A DNA stretch of 64,000 nt, from assembly GCA_017744605.1 (NCBI GenBank), contig JAGIAZ010000008.1, positions 138,517 to 202,516 on the forward strand, given 5' to 3'. Below are positions 46,202 to 57,306 of this stretch, piece by piece. Position numbers and translations under genes: made by a program. The notes under the pieces were generated by a model. The model searched no databases. It saw only the letters and a list, made by a program, of their open reading frames with translations, and was not told where the DNA came from. The stretch comes from Sphingobium sp. (GTDB lineage: Bacteria; Pseudomonadota; Alphaproteobacteria; Sphingomonadales; Sphingomonadaceae). The first letter of the stretch is position 1. The number at the start of each line of letters is the position of its first letter.

Positions 46202-49000
46202 ATGAAGGTACAAGCCCGCACGCGCCTTGCGTGCACCACTGCCTTTGCACTTCTGGCAATTGTCCTGCCCGGTGCGGCACAAGCCCAGGAAGCAGCTACT
46301 CCGGCCGACGCGACCGCCACCGACGCCGCCGACATCATTATCACCGGATCGCGCATCGCGCGCAGCGGCTTTACCACGCCAACGCCGGTGACGGTCGTCT
46401 CTGCCGCGGACCTGGCCAAGGCTTCGCCGTCAACCCTGTCCGACGCTCTGCGGACCCTGCCCGCACTGACCAACACTTCGGGCACACAGCGCAATTCGGG
46501 CAGCACCGGCGGCGGCCAGTCCTTTCTCAACCTGCGTGGGCTGACCGCGGCGCGCACCCTGACCCTGATCAACGGGCGGCGCTTCGTCTCTACCAACATC
46601 ACGGGCAGCGTCGATGCCAACCTCATTCCGGGCGGGCTGGTCGAGCGGGTCGACATCGTGACCGGCGGCGCCTCGGCGGCCTACGGTTCGGACGCCGTGG
46701 CCGGCGTGGTCAACTTCGTGCTCAACACCAAGTACGAAGGCATCAAGGGCATGGCGTCGATTGGGGCCAGTTCGCATGACGACAATCACGAATATACCGC
46801 CACCCTGACGGCGGGCACCAGCTTTGCCGGCGGGCGCGGCCATGCGGTCATCAGCGGCGAGTATTTCAGAAACAACGGCATCGCCGGCGACGCGCGCGAC
46901 TGGGCACGCGCGGGTTACCAGATCATCACGAACCCGACCGGCGCCGGTACGGTCGACAACCCCACGCAGATCCTGGCAGCCAATGTCCGCCTGGTCACAA
47001 GCTATGGCGGCCTGATCACGACCGGCAATGGTGGCACGGCGGCGAACAATGCCCTGTTCCGCGGCATTGCCTTCCTGCCCGGCGGCACGCCGACCACGTT
47101 CAACTTCGGCAGCCTGACGACCAGCGGCACCCAGGTCGGCGGCGACGGGGTGGATAACGGGATCATTCAGCAGATCAACCGGCCGCTAGAGCGCAAGTCC
47201 GTCTTCGCCCATGCCTCGTTCGAGGCGGCACCCAAGTGGGAAGTGTTCGGGGAAGGGTCCTATTCGGTCGTGCATTCCGACTACATTAATGGTCCGAACG
47301 TCCACAACAGCACGGCCGCGCAGACCGCCTTTATCACCATCCAGCGCGATAACGCATTCCTGTCCCCCGCCATCAAGACACAGATGCAGAATGCCGGCGT
47401 CACCAGCCTGACGATGACCCGTTGGGACCTCGAGGACGGCAAGACCCACACCGACAACCTCAACAAGACCGCGCGTCTGGTCGTCGGGTTCAATGGCGAA
47501 CTGGGCGGCAGCTGGAAGCTCGACGGCTATTACCAGTGGGGCGAGAACCGCAACACCAACATCGTCAAGGTGACCAATGTGGTCCCGCGGTTCGTTCTGG
47601 CGGTGGACGCGGTGGTCAATCCGGCGAACAACCAGATCGTCTGCAGATCTACCCTGACCGATCCGAACAATGGCTGCGTACCGTTCAATCCGTTCGGTGT
47701 GGGTAGCCCCTCTGCCGCTGCACTAGCCTATGTGAACGGGGAAAGCCCGGCCTACATCCGCACCGGCCAGCAGGTTGCCGCGCTCAACCTCAGCGGTGAA
47801 CCATTCTCGACCTGGGCGGGCCCGGTTTCCGTTGCGGTGGGCGGCGAATATCGCCGGGAAACTGCCAACGTCACCTCTGATGCCCTGTCGCTCCAGAACG
47901 CCTACAAGATCGGCAACCAGCAGCCCTGGTCGGGTCGCTATACGATCAAGGAAGGGTATCTCGAGACCGTCGTGCCGCTCGCCAAGGACATGCCCTTGCT
48001 CCGCAACCTCGAGGTCAATGCCGCCGTTCGCCGCACGGACTATAGCACGAGCGGCGCGGTTACGACATGGAAGGCGGGCTTGAACTGGTCCCCGGCCGAG
48101 GACATTCGCTTCCGCCTCACCCGTTCGCGCGACATTCGCGCGCCCAACCTCAACGAGCTGTTTTCCAAGGGGCGGCAGGGCGTTTCGACCGTGCGCGATC
48201 CGTTCAAGGGCAACGCGACGGTATCGAACGTATCGAGCCTGACCACCGGCAACCCGGATCTCAAGCCGGAAGTGGCCCAGACCCTGACCTATGGCGCGGT
48301 CCTGACCCCGCGCTTCCTTCCCGGGTTCCAGTTCTCGGTCGACTACTACAAGATCAAGATCGCCGGCGCGATTGCCACGATCGCCGATCAGGTCGCGCTT
48401 GACCAGTGCTTTGCCGGGGTAGCCAATCTCTGCACATTGCAGAACCGCGATGCCAACGGCAACCTGACCTCGTTCCGCTCGGCGCCGATCAACTATTCGC
48501 AGTTGACGACCAGCGGGATCGACATTGAGGCGAGCTATCGCTTCCGCCTGGGTGCCGGCCAGATGACGCTGCGAGGCGTAGCGAACCGGGTGAACCACTA
48601 TATCACCGAGGCGCCGGGTCTGGTGAGGCGAGATATCGCCGGCTCGATCGTCGACAGCCAGCCCAAGTGGCGCGGACAGGGTGTGGTCGACTATGCCGTT
48701 GGCCGCTTCGACGTTACCGTGATCGGCCGCTACGTCGGCAGCGGAACCTACGACGTGTCGCGCACGCCCGCCCAACTCGGGTTCCAGCGCGTGGCTGACT
48801 ATGCCGTGTTCGACGGCCAGGTCAGCTACAAGTTGCCGATGCTCGGCAAGGAAGGCCAGTTCTTCCTTAACGTGCGCAATCTGCTCGATCGCTCGCCGCG
48901 CATCGCACCGCTTGCCGGCAACCTGGCGATCGATACCAACCCGTTCCTCTATGACACGGTTGGCCGCATGTTTCGCTTCGGCATCAAGGCAGGATTCTGA
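46202..49000 (+). CDS. TonB-dependent receptor (paralogue B)
   Basis: 932 aa. Signal peptide (about 1-28), TonB box 'ADIIITGSRIARSGFTTPTPVTVV', plug with 'LNLRGLTAARTLTLINGRRFVSTNITGSVDANLIPGGLVERVDIVTGGASAAYGSDAVAGVVN', and barrel with 'YGGLITTGNGGTAANNALFRG' and 'TIQRDNAFLSPAIKTQMQNAGVTSLTM', both matched in paralogue A. C-terminus 'MFRFGIKAGF' ends in Phe. Length and layout equal paralogue A, so one arose by duplication. ATG 46202 after GGGGATCGAGG. Followed 2 bp later by the cyclase gene, so co-transcribed. Confidence 0.94.
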   Translation: MKVQARTRLACTTAFALLAIVLPGAAQAQEAATPADATATDAADIIITGSRIARSGFTTPTPVTVVSAADLAKASPSTLSDALRTLPALTNTSGTQRNSGSTGGGQSFLNLRGLTAARTLTLINGRRFVSTNITGSVDANLIPGGLVERVDIVTGGASAAYGSDAVAGVVNFVLNTKYEGIKGMASIGASSHDDNHEYTATLTAGTSFAGGRGHAVISGEYFRNNGIAGDARDWARAGYQIITNPTGAGTVDNPTQILAANVRLVTSYGGLITTGNGGTAANNALFRGIAFLPGGTPTTFNFGSLTTSGTQVGGDGVDNGIIQQINRPLERKSVFAHASFEAAPKWEVFGEGSYSVVHSDYINGPNVHNSTAAQTAFITIQRDNAFLSPAIKTQMQNAGVTSLTMTRWDLEDGKTHTDNLNKTARLVVGFNGELGGSWKLDGYYQWGENRNTNIVKVTNVVPRFVLAVDAVVNPANNQIVCRSTLTDPNNGCVPFNPFGVGSPSAAALAYVNGESPAYIRTGQQVAALNLSGEPFSTWAGPVSVAVGGEYRRETANVTSDALSLQNAYKIGNQQPWSGRYTIKEGYLETVVPLAKDMPLLRNLEVNAAVRRTDYSTSGAVTTWKAGLNWSPAEDIRFRLTRSRDIRAPNLNELFSKGRQGVSTVRDPFKGNATVSNVSSLTTGNPDLKPEVAQTLTYGAVLTPRFLPGFQFSVDYYKIKIAGAIATIADQVALDQCFAGVANLCTLQNRDANGNLTSFRSAPINYSQLTTSGIDIEASYRFRLGAGQMTLRGVANRVNHYITEAPGLVRRDIAGSIVDSQPKWRGQGVVDYAVGRFDVTVIGRYVGSGTYDVSRTPAQLGFQRVADYAVFDGQVSYKLPMLGKEGQFFLNVRNLLDRSPRIAPLAGNLAIDTNPFLYDTVGRMFRFGIKAGF

Positions 49001-49002
49001 TC

Positions 49003-50073
49003 ATGGCATCCCTATTCCGCGCATCGCTGGCTGCTCTCGTGGTAACTACGGTCGTCGCGGGCGCCGCGATCGCAGCCCCCGCCCGCCATCGGCCCGCACC
49101 ACCTCCGCGTCCAACCTCGCACGTTGTGACGCAAGAAGTGATGGATGGCTGGAAGAAGAGCGAAAGCAACTGGGGCAGGTGGGGACCGGCCGATGAGAAG
49201 GGGACCCTGAACCTCATCACCCCGGCGGTCCGCAAGGCCGCGGCGGCAGAGGTCCGTACCGGCCTTGCTATTCCCCTCTCACGCGAACTGGTGCCCGAGC
49301 ACATCCCGTTCGAAGGGGGGGCGGAGGCATCTCAGTCGCGTGCCGCGGTTCAGCAGCGCATGCTGTCCGGTCCGCCCAAGCGACCGACCGGATCGACCGA
49401 CCAGCTGACGATCGCTGCTCATGGCTATGCGATCACCCATTTCGATGCGCTGGGTCACCACCTGTTCGACGGAAAGATGTATAACGGCTATCCTGCCAGC
49501 GAGAACCTGTCTCTCGACAAGGGGCTGAGCCGCGGCAGCATCCGCGTCTATGCCGATGGCGTGTTCACCCGCGGTGTTCTGGTCGATCTGCCGCTGTTGA
49601 AGCATGTGCCCTGGCTTGAGCCGGGGACGCCGATCTTTGCCGAGGACCTGGAGGCTTGGGAGAAGTTTTCCGGCGTCACCATTCGCCCCGGCGACGCGGT
49701 ATTCATCCGCACCGGCCGGTGGGAGCGCGAAGCAGCGAAGGGGCCGTGGGACATCGGCAAGAACGCTGCCGGGCTCGACGCATCGGTCATCCCGTGGGTT
49801 CACCGCAAGGGCATCGCCCTGCTGGGCAGCGAATCCGCTCTCAGCGTCCAACCCTTTCCGGCGACGACGACCATCACCAATCCGGACGATTATCTGCCGG
49901 TCCACAACTTCGCGCTTGTTGCCTGGGGCATGCCCTTGATCGACAACACAGACCTCGGCCCAATCGCCAAAACCGCTGCGCAAATGAAGCGCTGGACCTT
50001 CCTGCTGACGGTTGCACCGATCAGGGTCACGACCGGCACCGGTGTTCCGGTCAACCCGATTGCGACATTCTGA
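49003..50073 (+). CDS. Secreted cyclase-family (kynurenine-formamidase-like) hydrolase
   Basis: 356 aa. Signal peptide (MASLFRASLAALVVTTVVAGAAIAA), then the cyclase fold: 'NWGRWGPADEKGTLNLITPAVRKAA', metal motif 'ITHFDALGHHLFDGKMYNG' (H146, D148, H152), 'GVLVDLPLLKHVPWL', 'AGDAVFIRTG'-like 'PGDAVFIRTGRWE', and 'HNFALVAWGMPLIDN'. The family includes Mn/Zn kynurenine formamidases, isatin hydrolases and lactone/amide hydrolases. Being exported it acts in the periplasm with the MBL hydrolase. It begins 2 bp after the receptor stop. A strong terminator follows. Confidence 0.88.
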   Translation: MASLFRASLAALVVTTVVAGAAIAAPARHRPAPPPRPTSHVVTQEVMDGWKKSESNWGRWGPADEKGTLNLITPAVRKAAAAEVRTGLAIPLSRELVPEHIPFEGGAEASQSRAAVQQRMLSGPPKRPTGSTDQLTIAAHGYAITHFDALGHHLFDGKMYNGYPASENLSLDKGLSRGSIRVYADGVFTRGVLVDLPLLKHVPWLEPGTPIFAEDLEAWEKFSGVTIRPGDAVFIRTGRWEREAAKGPWDIGKNAAGLDASVIPWVHRKGIALLGSESALSVQPFPATTTITNPDDYLPVHNFALVAWGMPLIDNTDLGPIAKTAAQMKRWTFLLTVAPIRVTTGTGVPVNPIATF

Positions 50074-50107
50074 CCAAGATTACTCCATCGTTCCGCCCAC
50101 CCTCCTC

Positions 50108-50133
50108 GGGGAGCCTTCGGGCTCCCCTTTTTT
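50108..50133 (+). terminator. Rho-independent terminator of the receptor B-cyclase unit
   Basis: GGGGAGCC (50108-50115), UUCG tetraloop, GGCTCCCC (50120-50127), then TTTTTT. A textbook intrinsic terminator 34 bp after the cyclase stop. Confidence 0.93.
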
Positions 50134-50163
50134 GGGCGCCTGTAGCAGTCAGCGGGATTACCA

Positions 50164-50244
50164 TTGGGTAGTAAGCCACCTGACAAGATCAGGGTGGACA
50201 ATGGACCGGAATTTATCTCCCGCGCGCTCGACCACTGGGCCTAT
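50164..50244 (+). pseudogene. IS3-family transposase remnant
   Basis: 27 codons reading GSKPPDKIRVDNGPEFISRALDHWAY (given here from residue 2) then out of frame. 'RVDNGPEF' contains the second Asp of the DDE catalytic triad of IS3-type OrfB transposases. No ends or other parts of an IS remain, so this is a small scrap of an insertion sequence left between the catabolic locus and tRNA-Val. Confidence 0.85.
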
Positions 50245-50259
50245 ATAGAGGAAGAAAAC

Positions 50260-50335
<76 letters not shown>

Positions 50336-50401
50336 GCGCCAGCGGGGCCGCATGCGGCATATGCGCCATATCGGTGCTCGCCTCGACGGGTCAAGCGTCG
50401 A

Positions 50402-51484
50402 TCAGCCGGGCGGCAGCAGTCCACCCGTCCGGCGCACGGCCGCCGACCAGGCCATCACCGCCTCCGCCGCACTGTCGGTCAGCTCGATGAAGACGCGCCG
50501 CCCATCCGCCGGATCGTCGATGCGTGAGAAGACGCCGCGATCGGTCAGCTGGCGAATCCAGCGCAAAGCCGTCGTCGGCGGTACCGCAGCAGCGATGCAG
50601 AGGCTCGAGACGGATACGCGCTGCCCCGCCAGGCGCGCCGCCATCAGGTCCAGGATCATGTCCCATGCCGGGTCTGCGAACAGGTCCGCGGGCAGGAACT
50701 GCTCGCGAAGGCGGCGGGCCCGCAGCAGTGCCTTGATCTCGCCGGGTGCCAACGACACGCTGGTCGTGCAGGCGTCGCTCCGGGGCGACAGCTGTTCGGC
50801 AACCGGATCCGCCGAGGGGATCCTCATGCGATAGGAGAAGGGCGCTTCAGCAGCCGGCATAGCGTGCCTGTCGGCCTCTCTGAGCTGCGCGAGGCGCTCG
50901 ACCATCGTCGCCAGTCGACGGACTTCCTCGCTCAACTGCTCGATGCGGCCTGTCTCGCTTTCTCGTCCGCTGTCGCGCAACTGGGGATCGCAACGCCGCC
51001 CCTCGGTCTCGATCGCTGCCTTGAGCAGGAGGTCGGCAACATCGTTGGCGCTCGGGTCGCACAGAAATTCGCTGCCGGGGCCGTCGAGCTGGCTCAACGC
51101 GGCATCCAGTCCGTCGAGATCGGTGATGACGGCAATATGCGTGTCCGGAAGCCCATGTCTCATGGCCAGAGCGCGCGCATTTTCCGGGTCGAGACAGGCG
51201 TTGCGAAGGTCGAGGAGAATGAGGTCGACGGCGATGGTGTCAGCGAGCCGCTGTGCCACATGAAGGGGGTCGACCGCGCCCAGGCTGCGAAAACCGGCGT
51301 GCACCGCCCAGCCGGTCAAAGCCGCGGCCGGCGCCTCCGATGCTACGACGAGCAATGTCGGGCGGTCGTCGCGCGCGATGGCGGGCAGGGGATTGTTCAC
51401 CACGTCCGTGACAGGCGCGAGCGTGAGCCCCGGCTCCCAATGCATATCCTGCCTGCCGCTCGCTGTTCCATCGGTCCATGCCAT
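50402..51484 (-). CDS. Degenerate receiver-like domain with C-terminal winged helix (putative regulator)
   Basis: 360 aa. Residues about 40-150 look like a response-regulator receiver ('PTLLVVASEAPAAALTGWAVHAG', 'VDLILLDLRNACLDPENARALA', 'DTHIAVITDLDGLDAAL', 'SEFLCDPSAN') but the N-terminal acidic pair and the Lys are missing, so phosphorylation is unlikely. A coiled coil (about 175-205) links to a MarR-like winged helix at about 285-350 ('VSVSSLCIAAAVPPTTALRWIRQLTDRGVFSRIDDPADGRRVFIELTDSA'). Role unknown; probable transcription factor. ATG 51484 with GGGAAAAGC upstream. Faces tRNA-Val. Confidence 0.75.
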   Translation of the reverse strand: MAWTDGTASGRQDMHWEPGLTLAPVTDVVNNPLPAIARDDRPTLLVVASEAPAAALTGWAVHAGFRSLGAVDPLHVAQRLADTIAVDLILLDLRNACLDPENARALAMRHGLPDTHIAVITDLDGLDAALSQLDGPGSEFLCDPSANDVADLLLKAAIETEGRRCDPQLRDSGRESETGRIEQLSEEVRRLATMVERLAQLREADRHAMPAAEAPFSYRMRIPSADPVAEQLSPRSDACTTSVSLAPGEIKALLRARRLREQFLPADLFADPAWDMILDLMAARLAGQRVSVSSLCIAAAVPPTTALRWIRQLTDRGVFSRIDDPADGRRVFIELTDSAAEAVMAWSAAVRRTGGLLPPG

Positions 51485-51912
51485 GATGCTTTTCCCTGTG
51501 TACTTCCTTTGTTCTCAATATGCGCGAATCGGAGACCGATTTGAACTCTTTTTGTCCAATTCGGCGGGAGTGTTCAGGCGGGCCAGCTGCGAGGCCGCGA
51601 AGTTAGTCCATTGCGGATAGAAATGATCGGCACGTCACGCCGCATTGATCCTGATTTGGGTGCCTGTCCCTTGGGAGCAACTGTTCGTTCCTCCGCGAAG
51701 GCCGGGGTTCGGTCATTCCCTTGGGCGGAGAGGGCAAATGCGCCGATTTGCAAAGCAGCAAGGTGAGGGCGCGCACCGTTGACAGCCCGATGTCATGCGT
51801 TATGCGCAAAATCGGACCATGCTGGTGCAGCTGCGAAAAGAGACCCGCGCCCCTGGCGCCGCTTCTTGCGATCGGTCGCGAAAGCCGCACATGACTTCGG
51901 GAGAATGACAAG
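51485..51912. promoter_or_regulatory. Divergent leader of the regulator and acnA genes
   Basis: 428 bp, no convincing gene. AATCGG-AGA-CCGATT at 51527-51541 is a short perfect dyad about 45 bp before the regulator start. For acnA, TTGACA (51779-51784), a 16-nt spacer and TATGCG (51801-51806) form a fair sigma-70-type promoter, giving a leader of about 100 nt before the ribosome site GGGAGAATGACAAG. Confidence 0.45.
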
Positions 51913-54591
<2,679 letters not shown>

Positions 54592-54620
54592 GCGCTATCG
54601 GCCCGAACAAGGCTCACGAG

Positions 54621-54653
54621 AAAGGCGTCTGGATCGCTCCGGGCGCCTTTTTT
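54621..54653 (+). terminator. Rho-independent terminator of acnA
   Basis: AGGCGTCTGGA (54623-54633), loop TCGC, TCCGGGCGCCT (54638-54648) with two G-T pairs, then T5. Thirty bp after the acnA stop; cpaF converges from the other side. Confidence 0.85.
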
Positions 54654-54766
54654 CATGCGCTGTGTCGGTGCTCTCCGGCCGCCGCTGATTCTGGATATTG
54701 AGCGCGCCCCAGGGCCTCGGCGCGGCGTATATCCGGCGGGAGGCCTGCCTGGCGAGGCGCTGCGCT

Positions 54767-56329
54767 CTAGAGGCAAGCCTCGAGCAGCGGCTGGTCGAAG
54801 CCGAAGCTGCGTGCCTTTTCGAGCGTATAGGGGCGCAGGCCCGAGGAACGATACTCGCCGATGATCTTTCCATCGGCGTCCTCGCTCAGATATTCGAACT
54901 TGAACAGCTCCTGGGTGACGATCACGTCGCCTTCCATGCCGATCACTTCGGTGACGTTGGTCACGCGGCGCGAACCGTCGCGAAGGCGCTTGATCTGCAC
55001 GATCAGGTCGACCGAGTCGGCGATCTGCTTGGAGATGGCTTCCTTGGGGATCTTGATGTCGCCCATCAGGATCATGTTCTCCATACGGCCCAGGCACTCG
55101 CGCGGCGAGTTGGCGTGGAGCGTACACATGGAGCCGTCATGGCCGGTGTTCATGGCGGCGAGCAGATCGAAGCACTCGGCGCCGCGAATTTCGCCCAGGA
55201 TGATGCGGTCGGGACGCATGCGCAGGGCGTTCTTGACGAGGTCGCCGATGGTGATGGCGCCCTGGCCTTCGAGATTGGCCGGCCGGGTCTCGAGCGGCAG
55301 CCAGTGCGGCTGTTGCAGGCGAAGTTCGGCCGCGTCCTCGATGGTCAGCACGCGCTCGCCCGGGTCGATCATCTTCGAGAGCGCATTCAGCATCGTCGTC
55401 TTGCCCGAGCCGGTGCCGCCCGAGATGACGACGTTGAAACGGCAGGCGCCCGCGATCTTGAGCGCGGTGCACATCTTCGTGCTCATCGCGCCCCATTGGG
55501 CGAGCATGTCCAGCGTGATCGGCTTGGCCGAAAACTTGCGAATCGAGATGGCGGTGCCGCGCAGCGAGAGCGGCGGTACGATCACGTTCACGCGCGAGCC
55601 GTCGGGCAGGCGGGCGTCGGCGAGCGGTGTGGTCTGGTCGACGCGGCGGCCGACCTGGTTCACGATGCGCTGGGCGATCTGGAAGAGATGCTCCTCGTCG
55701 CGGAAATGGATGGGCGCGATCTGCAGCTTGCCCTTCTTTTCCACATAGGTCTGCTCGGGGCCGTTGACCATGATATCGCTGATATCGGGATCGGCCAGAA
55801 GCTCTTCGAGCGGTCCGAAGCCGAGCAGTTCGTCGACCAGCACCTTCTCGAGCGCGAATTGCTCGCGGCGGTTCAGCGTGAGCTTGAGCTCGGCCAGAAC
55901 CTCCATGATGATCGGCCGGAATTCCTCGGCCAGCTCATCCTTGCTGAGCGTCGCGGCGGCTTCCGGGTCGACGCGCTCGAGTAGGCGGGGCAGCACCTGC
56001 TCCTTGATCTTGTGGACGCTCGCCTCGAAGCCCTTGGTCTGCTCGCCGCTATGCTCGGCGTTCATGCGGTCCTGCAGGCGCTGCATGGCTTCCGCATTGG
56101 ATGCCGGAGCCGGTGCCGCCGACGGTCCGGGGCCGGCAACGGCATCCGCCGTCACGGGCGGGAACTGGACCGCGTTGGAGAGCTGCTGGAGATCGGCCGG
56201 CGCGGGGGCCGCTTCAGGCTGCGAGCCGGTCTGCCCCGGCGCTGTCGAGCCGAACGGAGCATGCATTGGGCGCGCCACGCCGAAGGAGGCTTTGCCTCCG
56301 GGTCCGTTCTTGCGTCCAAATGCACTCAT
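54767..56329 (-). CDS. cpaF: CpaF-type secretion/pilus ATPase
   Basis: 520 aa. Disordered Ala/Pro-rich N-terminus (about 1-95), helical N-domain (about 100-230), then the type II/IV secretion ATPase: 'NVVISGGTGSGKTTMLNALSKM' (Walker A about 304-312), 'LTIEDAAELRLQQPHWLPLETRP', 'LRMRPDRIILGEIRGAECFDLLAAMNTGHDGSMCTLHANSPRECLGRMENM' with His box. CpaF powers Tad/Flp pilus assembly. It stands alone here: no cpaA-E or tadB/C follows. A 23-bp element shared with the neighbouring gene lies 70 bp upstream. Start ATG 56329. Confidence 0.94.
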   Translation of the reverse strand: MSAFGRKNGPGGKASFGVARPMHAPFGSTAPGQTGSQPEAAPAPADLQQLSNAVQFPPVTADAVAGPGPSAAPAPASNAEAMQRLQDRMNAEHSGEQTKGFEASVHKIKEQVLPRLLERVDPEAAATLSKDELAEEFRPIIMEVLAELKLTLNRREQFALEKVLVDELLGFGPLEELLADPDISDIMVNGPEQTYVEKKGKLQIAPIHFRDEEHLFQIAQRIVNQVGRRVDQTTPLADARLPDGSRVNVIVPPLSLRGTAISIRKFSAKPITLDMLAQWGAMSTKMCTALKIAGACRFNVVISGGTGSGKTTMLNALSKMIDPGERVLTIEDAAELRLQQPHWLPLETRPANLEGQGAITIGDLVKNALRMRPDRIILGEIRGAECFDLLAAMNTGHDGSMCTLHANSPRECLGRMENMILMGDIKIPKEAISKQIADSVDLIVQIKRLRDGSRRVTNVTEVIGMEGDVIVTQELFKFEYLSEDADGKIIGEYRSSGLRPYTLEKARSFGFDQPLLEACL

Positions 56330-56398
56330 AAGTCGTTCCGGCCCCACCGCTGCCTGATGCGGACGCTCTTCCCGTCCAACGGCCAGGATACGGGCGCA

Positions 56399-56421
56399 AG
56401 CTTTGACAAATTGCTAACCAA
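56399..56421 (-). promoter_or_regulatory. Shared promoter element, copy 1 (cpaF)
   Basis: AGCTTTGACAAATTGCTAAC then CAA, identical over 23 bp to 57165-57187. On the minus strand it reads TTGGTTAGCAATTTGTCAAA..., where TTAG-N7-TCAA approximates the CtrA site TTAA-N7-TTAA. It lies 70 bp before the cpaF start. Confidence 0.6.
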
Positions 56422-56466
56422 GCGGAGAAAGCCTGTTTTCTGAAGCGTATCTTGCGTGCAGTCCCG

Positions 56467-57099
56467 TCACTTCGCGTCGTTCGGCGAGCCGTCCGGCTTG
56501 GCGAGGTTCACGAAGCGCGGGTCGGTGTGCATGGTCCGCGAGACGGCACGAGCGAAGCCGAGGAAGCGGGCGCCCTGCGGCGAGACAACGGCCCGCCCAT
56601 CGCGCAGCTCGATATTGCCGGACTTCAGCTGCTCGTCATAGCGGCGGCCGATCTGGTCCATGCCGACGACATAATCGTCGATGAAAAGCTGGCGCGCTTC
56701 CGCTTGCGACAGGCCGCGCGGGCCGGCTGCTTCCATGCGTGCCAGCAGGAAGACCGAGATCGAGCGGTCGAGCGTCACCGGGATTATGGTGAGAAAGCAG
56801 AGGTTGAAAGCGAGCGACATGCTGGTCGCCGCGAGGATCAGCGTCCAGTCGAGCGAGCGCCACCATCGATACGCCAGCATGGCGCTTGCACCCGCCAGAA
56901 TGGCGGCGGCGGCGACAGCCAGCGCGATGCCGCGATAGAAGAGAATGGTCTGACCGGCGAACAGCGGCGTCAGGAACAGTGCGCAGTAGATCGCAAGGCC
57001 GAGCATGACCGATCCGCCTAGATAGGCGAGGGTGAGGAGCGGTTTCTTCCATTGGGAAGCGGCTGCTGCTTCTTCTTTCATGCCTTGAATTGCGCTCAT
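56467..57099 (-). CDS. Hypothetical membrane protein
   Basis: 210 aa. Three hydrophobic segments (about 20-44, 52-78 and 88-108) follow a short cytoplasmic N-terminus; the second half is soluble ('GLSQAEARQLFIDDYVVGMDQIGRRYDEQLKSGNIELRDGRAVVSPQGARFLGFARAVSRTMHTDPRFVNLAKPDG'). No family recognised. ATG 57099 is chosen; the longer frame to 57156 crosses the promoter element. It shares an upstream element with cpaF in the same position, which suggests joint control. Confidence 0.6.
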   Translation of the reverse strand: MSAIQGMKEEAAAASQWKKPLLTLAYLGGSVMLGLAIYCALFLTPLFAGQTILFYRGIALAVAAAAILAGASAMLAYRWWRSLDWTLILAATSMSLAFNLCFLTIIPVTLDRSISVFLLARMEAAGPRGLSQAEARQLFIDDYVVGMDQIGRRYDEQLKSGNIELRDGRAVVSPQGARFLGFARAVSRTMHTDPRFVNLAKPDGSPNDAK

Positions 57100-57164
57100 G
57101 AGTTCGTCCGGTCCCTCGACCTCGGCGCAGGGCCGATCGGTCACACAGGGCAGCATGACGAGGG

Positions 57165-57187
57165 AGCTTTGACAAATTGCTAACCAA
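57165..57187 (-). promoter_or_regulatory. Shared promoter element, copy 2
   Basis: Identical over 23 bp to the element at 56399-56421 and 66 bp before the start of the membrane protein gene, close to the 70-bp spacing at cpaF. The surrounding bases differ, so the identity is local. Confidence 0.6.
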
Positions 57188-57306
57188 TAAAAGTTGCAGT
57201 TAGGCTGGGCTTCGATTGTCCATGGCGGGCACAGGCAAAAGGACCAATCCCTTCTTAACCACGGCGTCGTAGAGACGCGGATACGAATCCGGGAGACGCT
57301 CGACCA

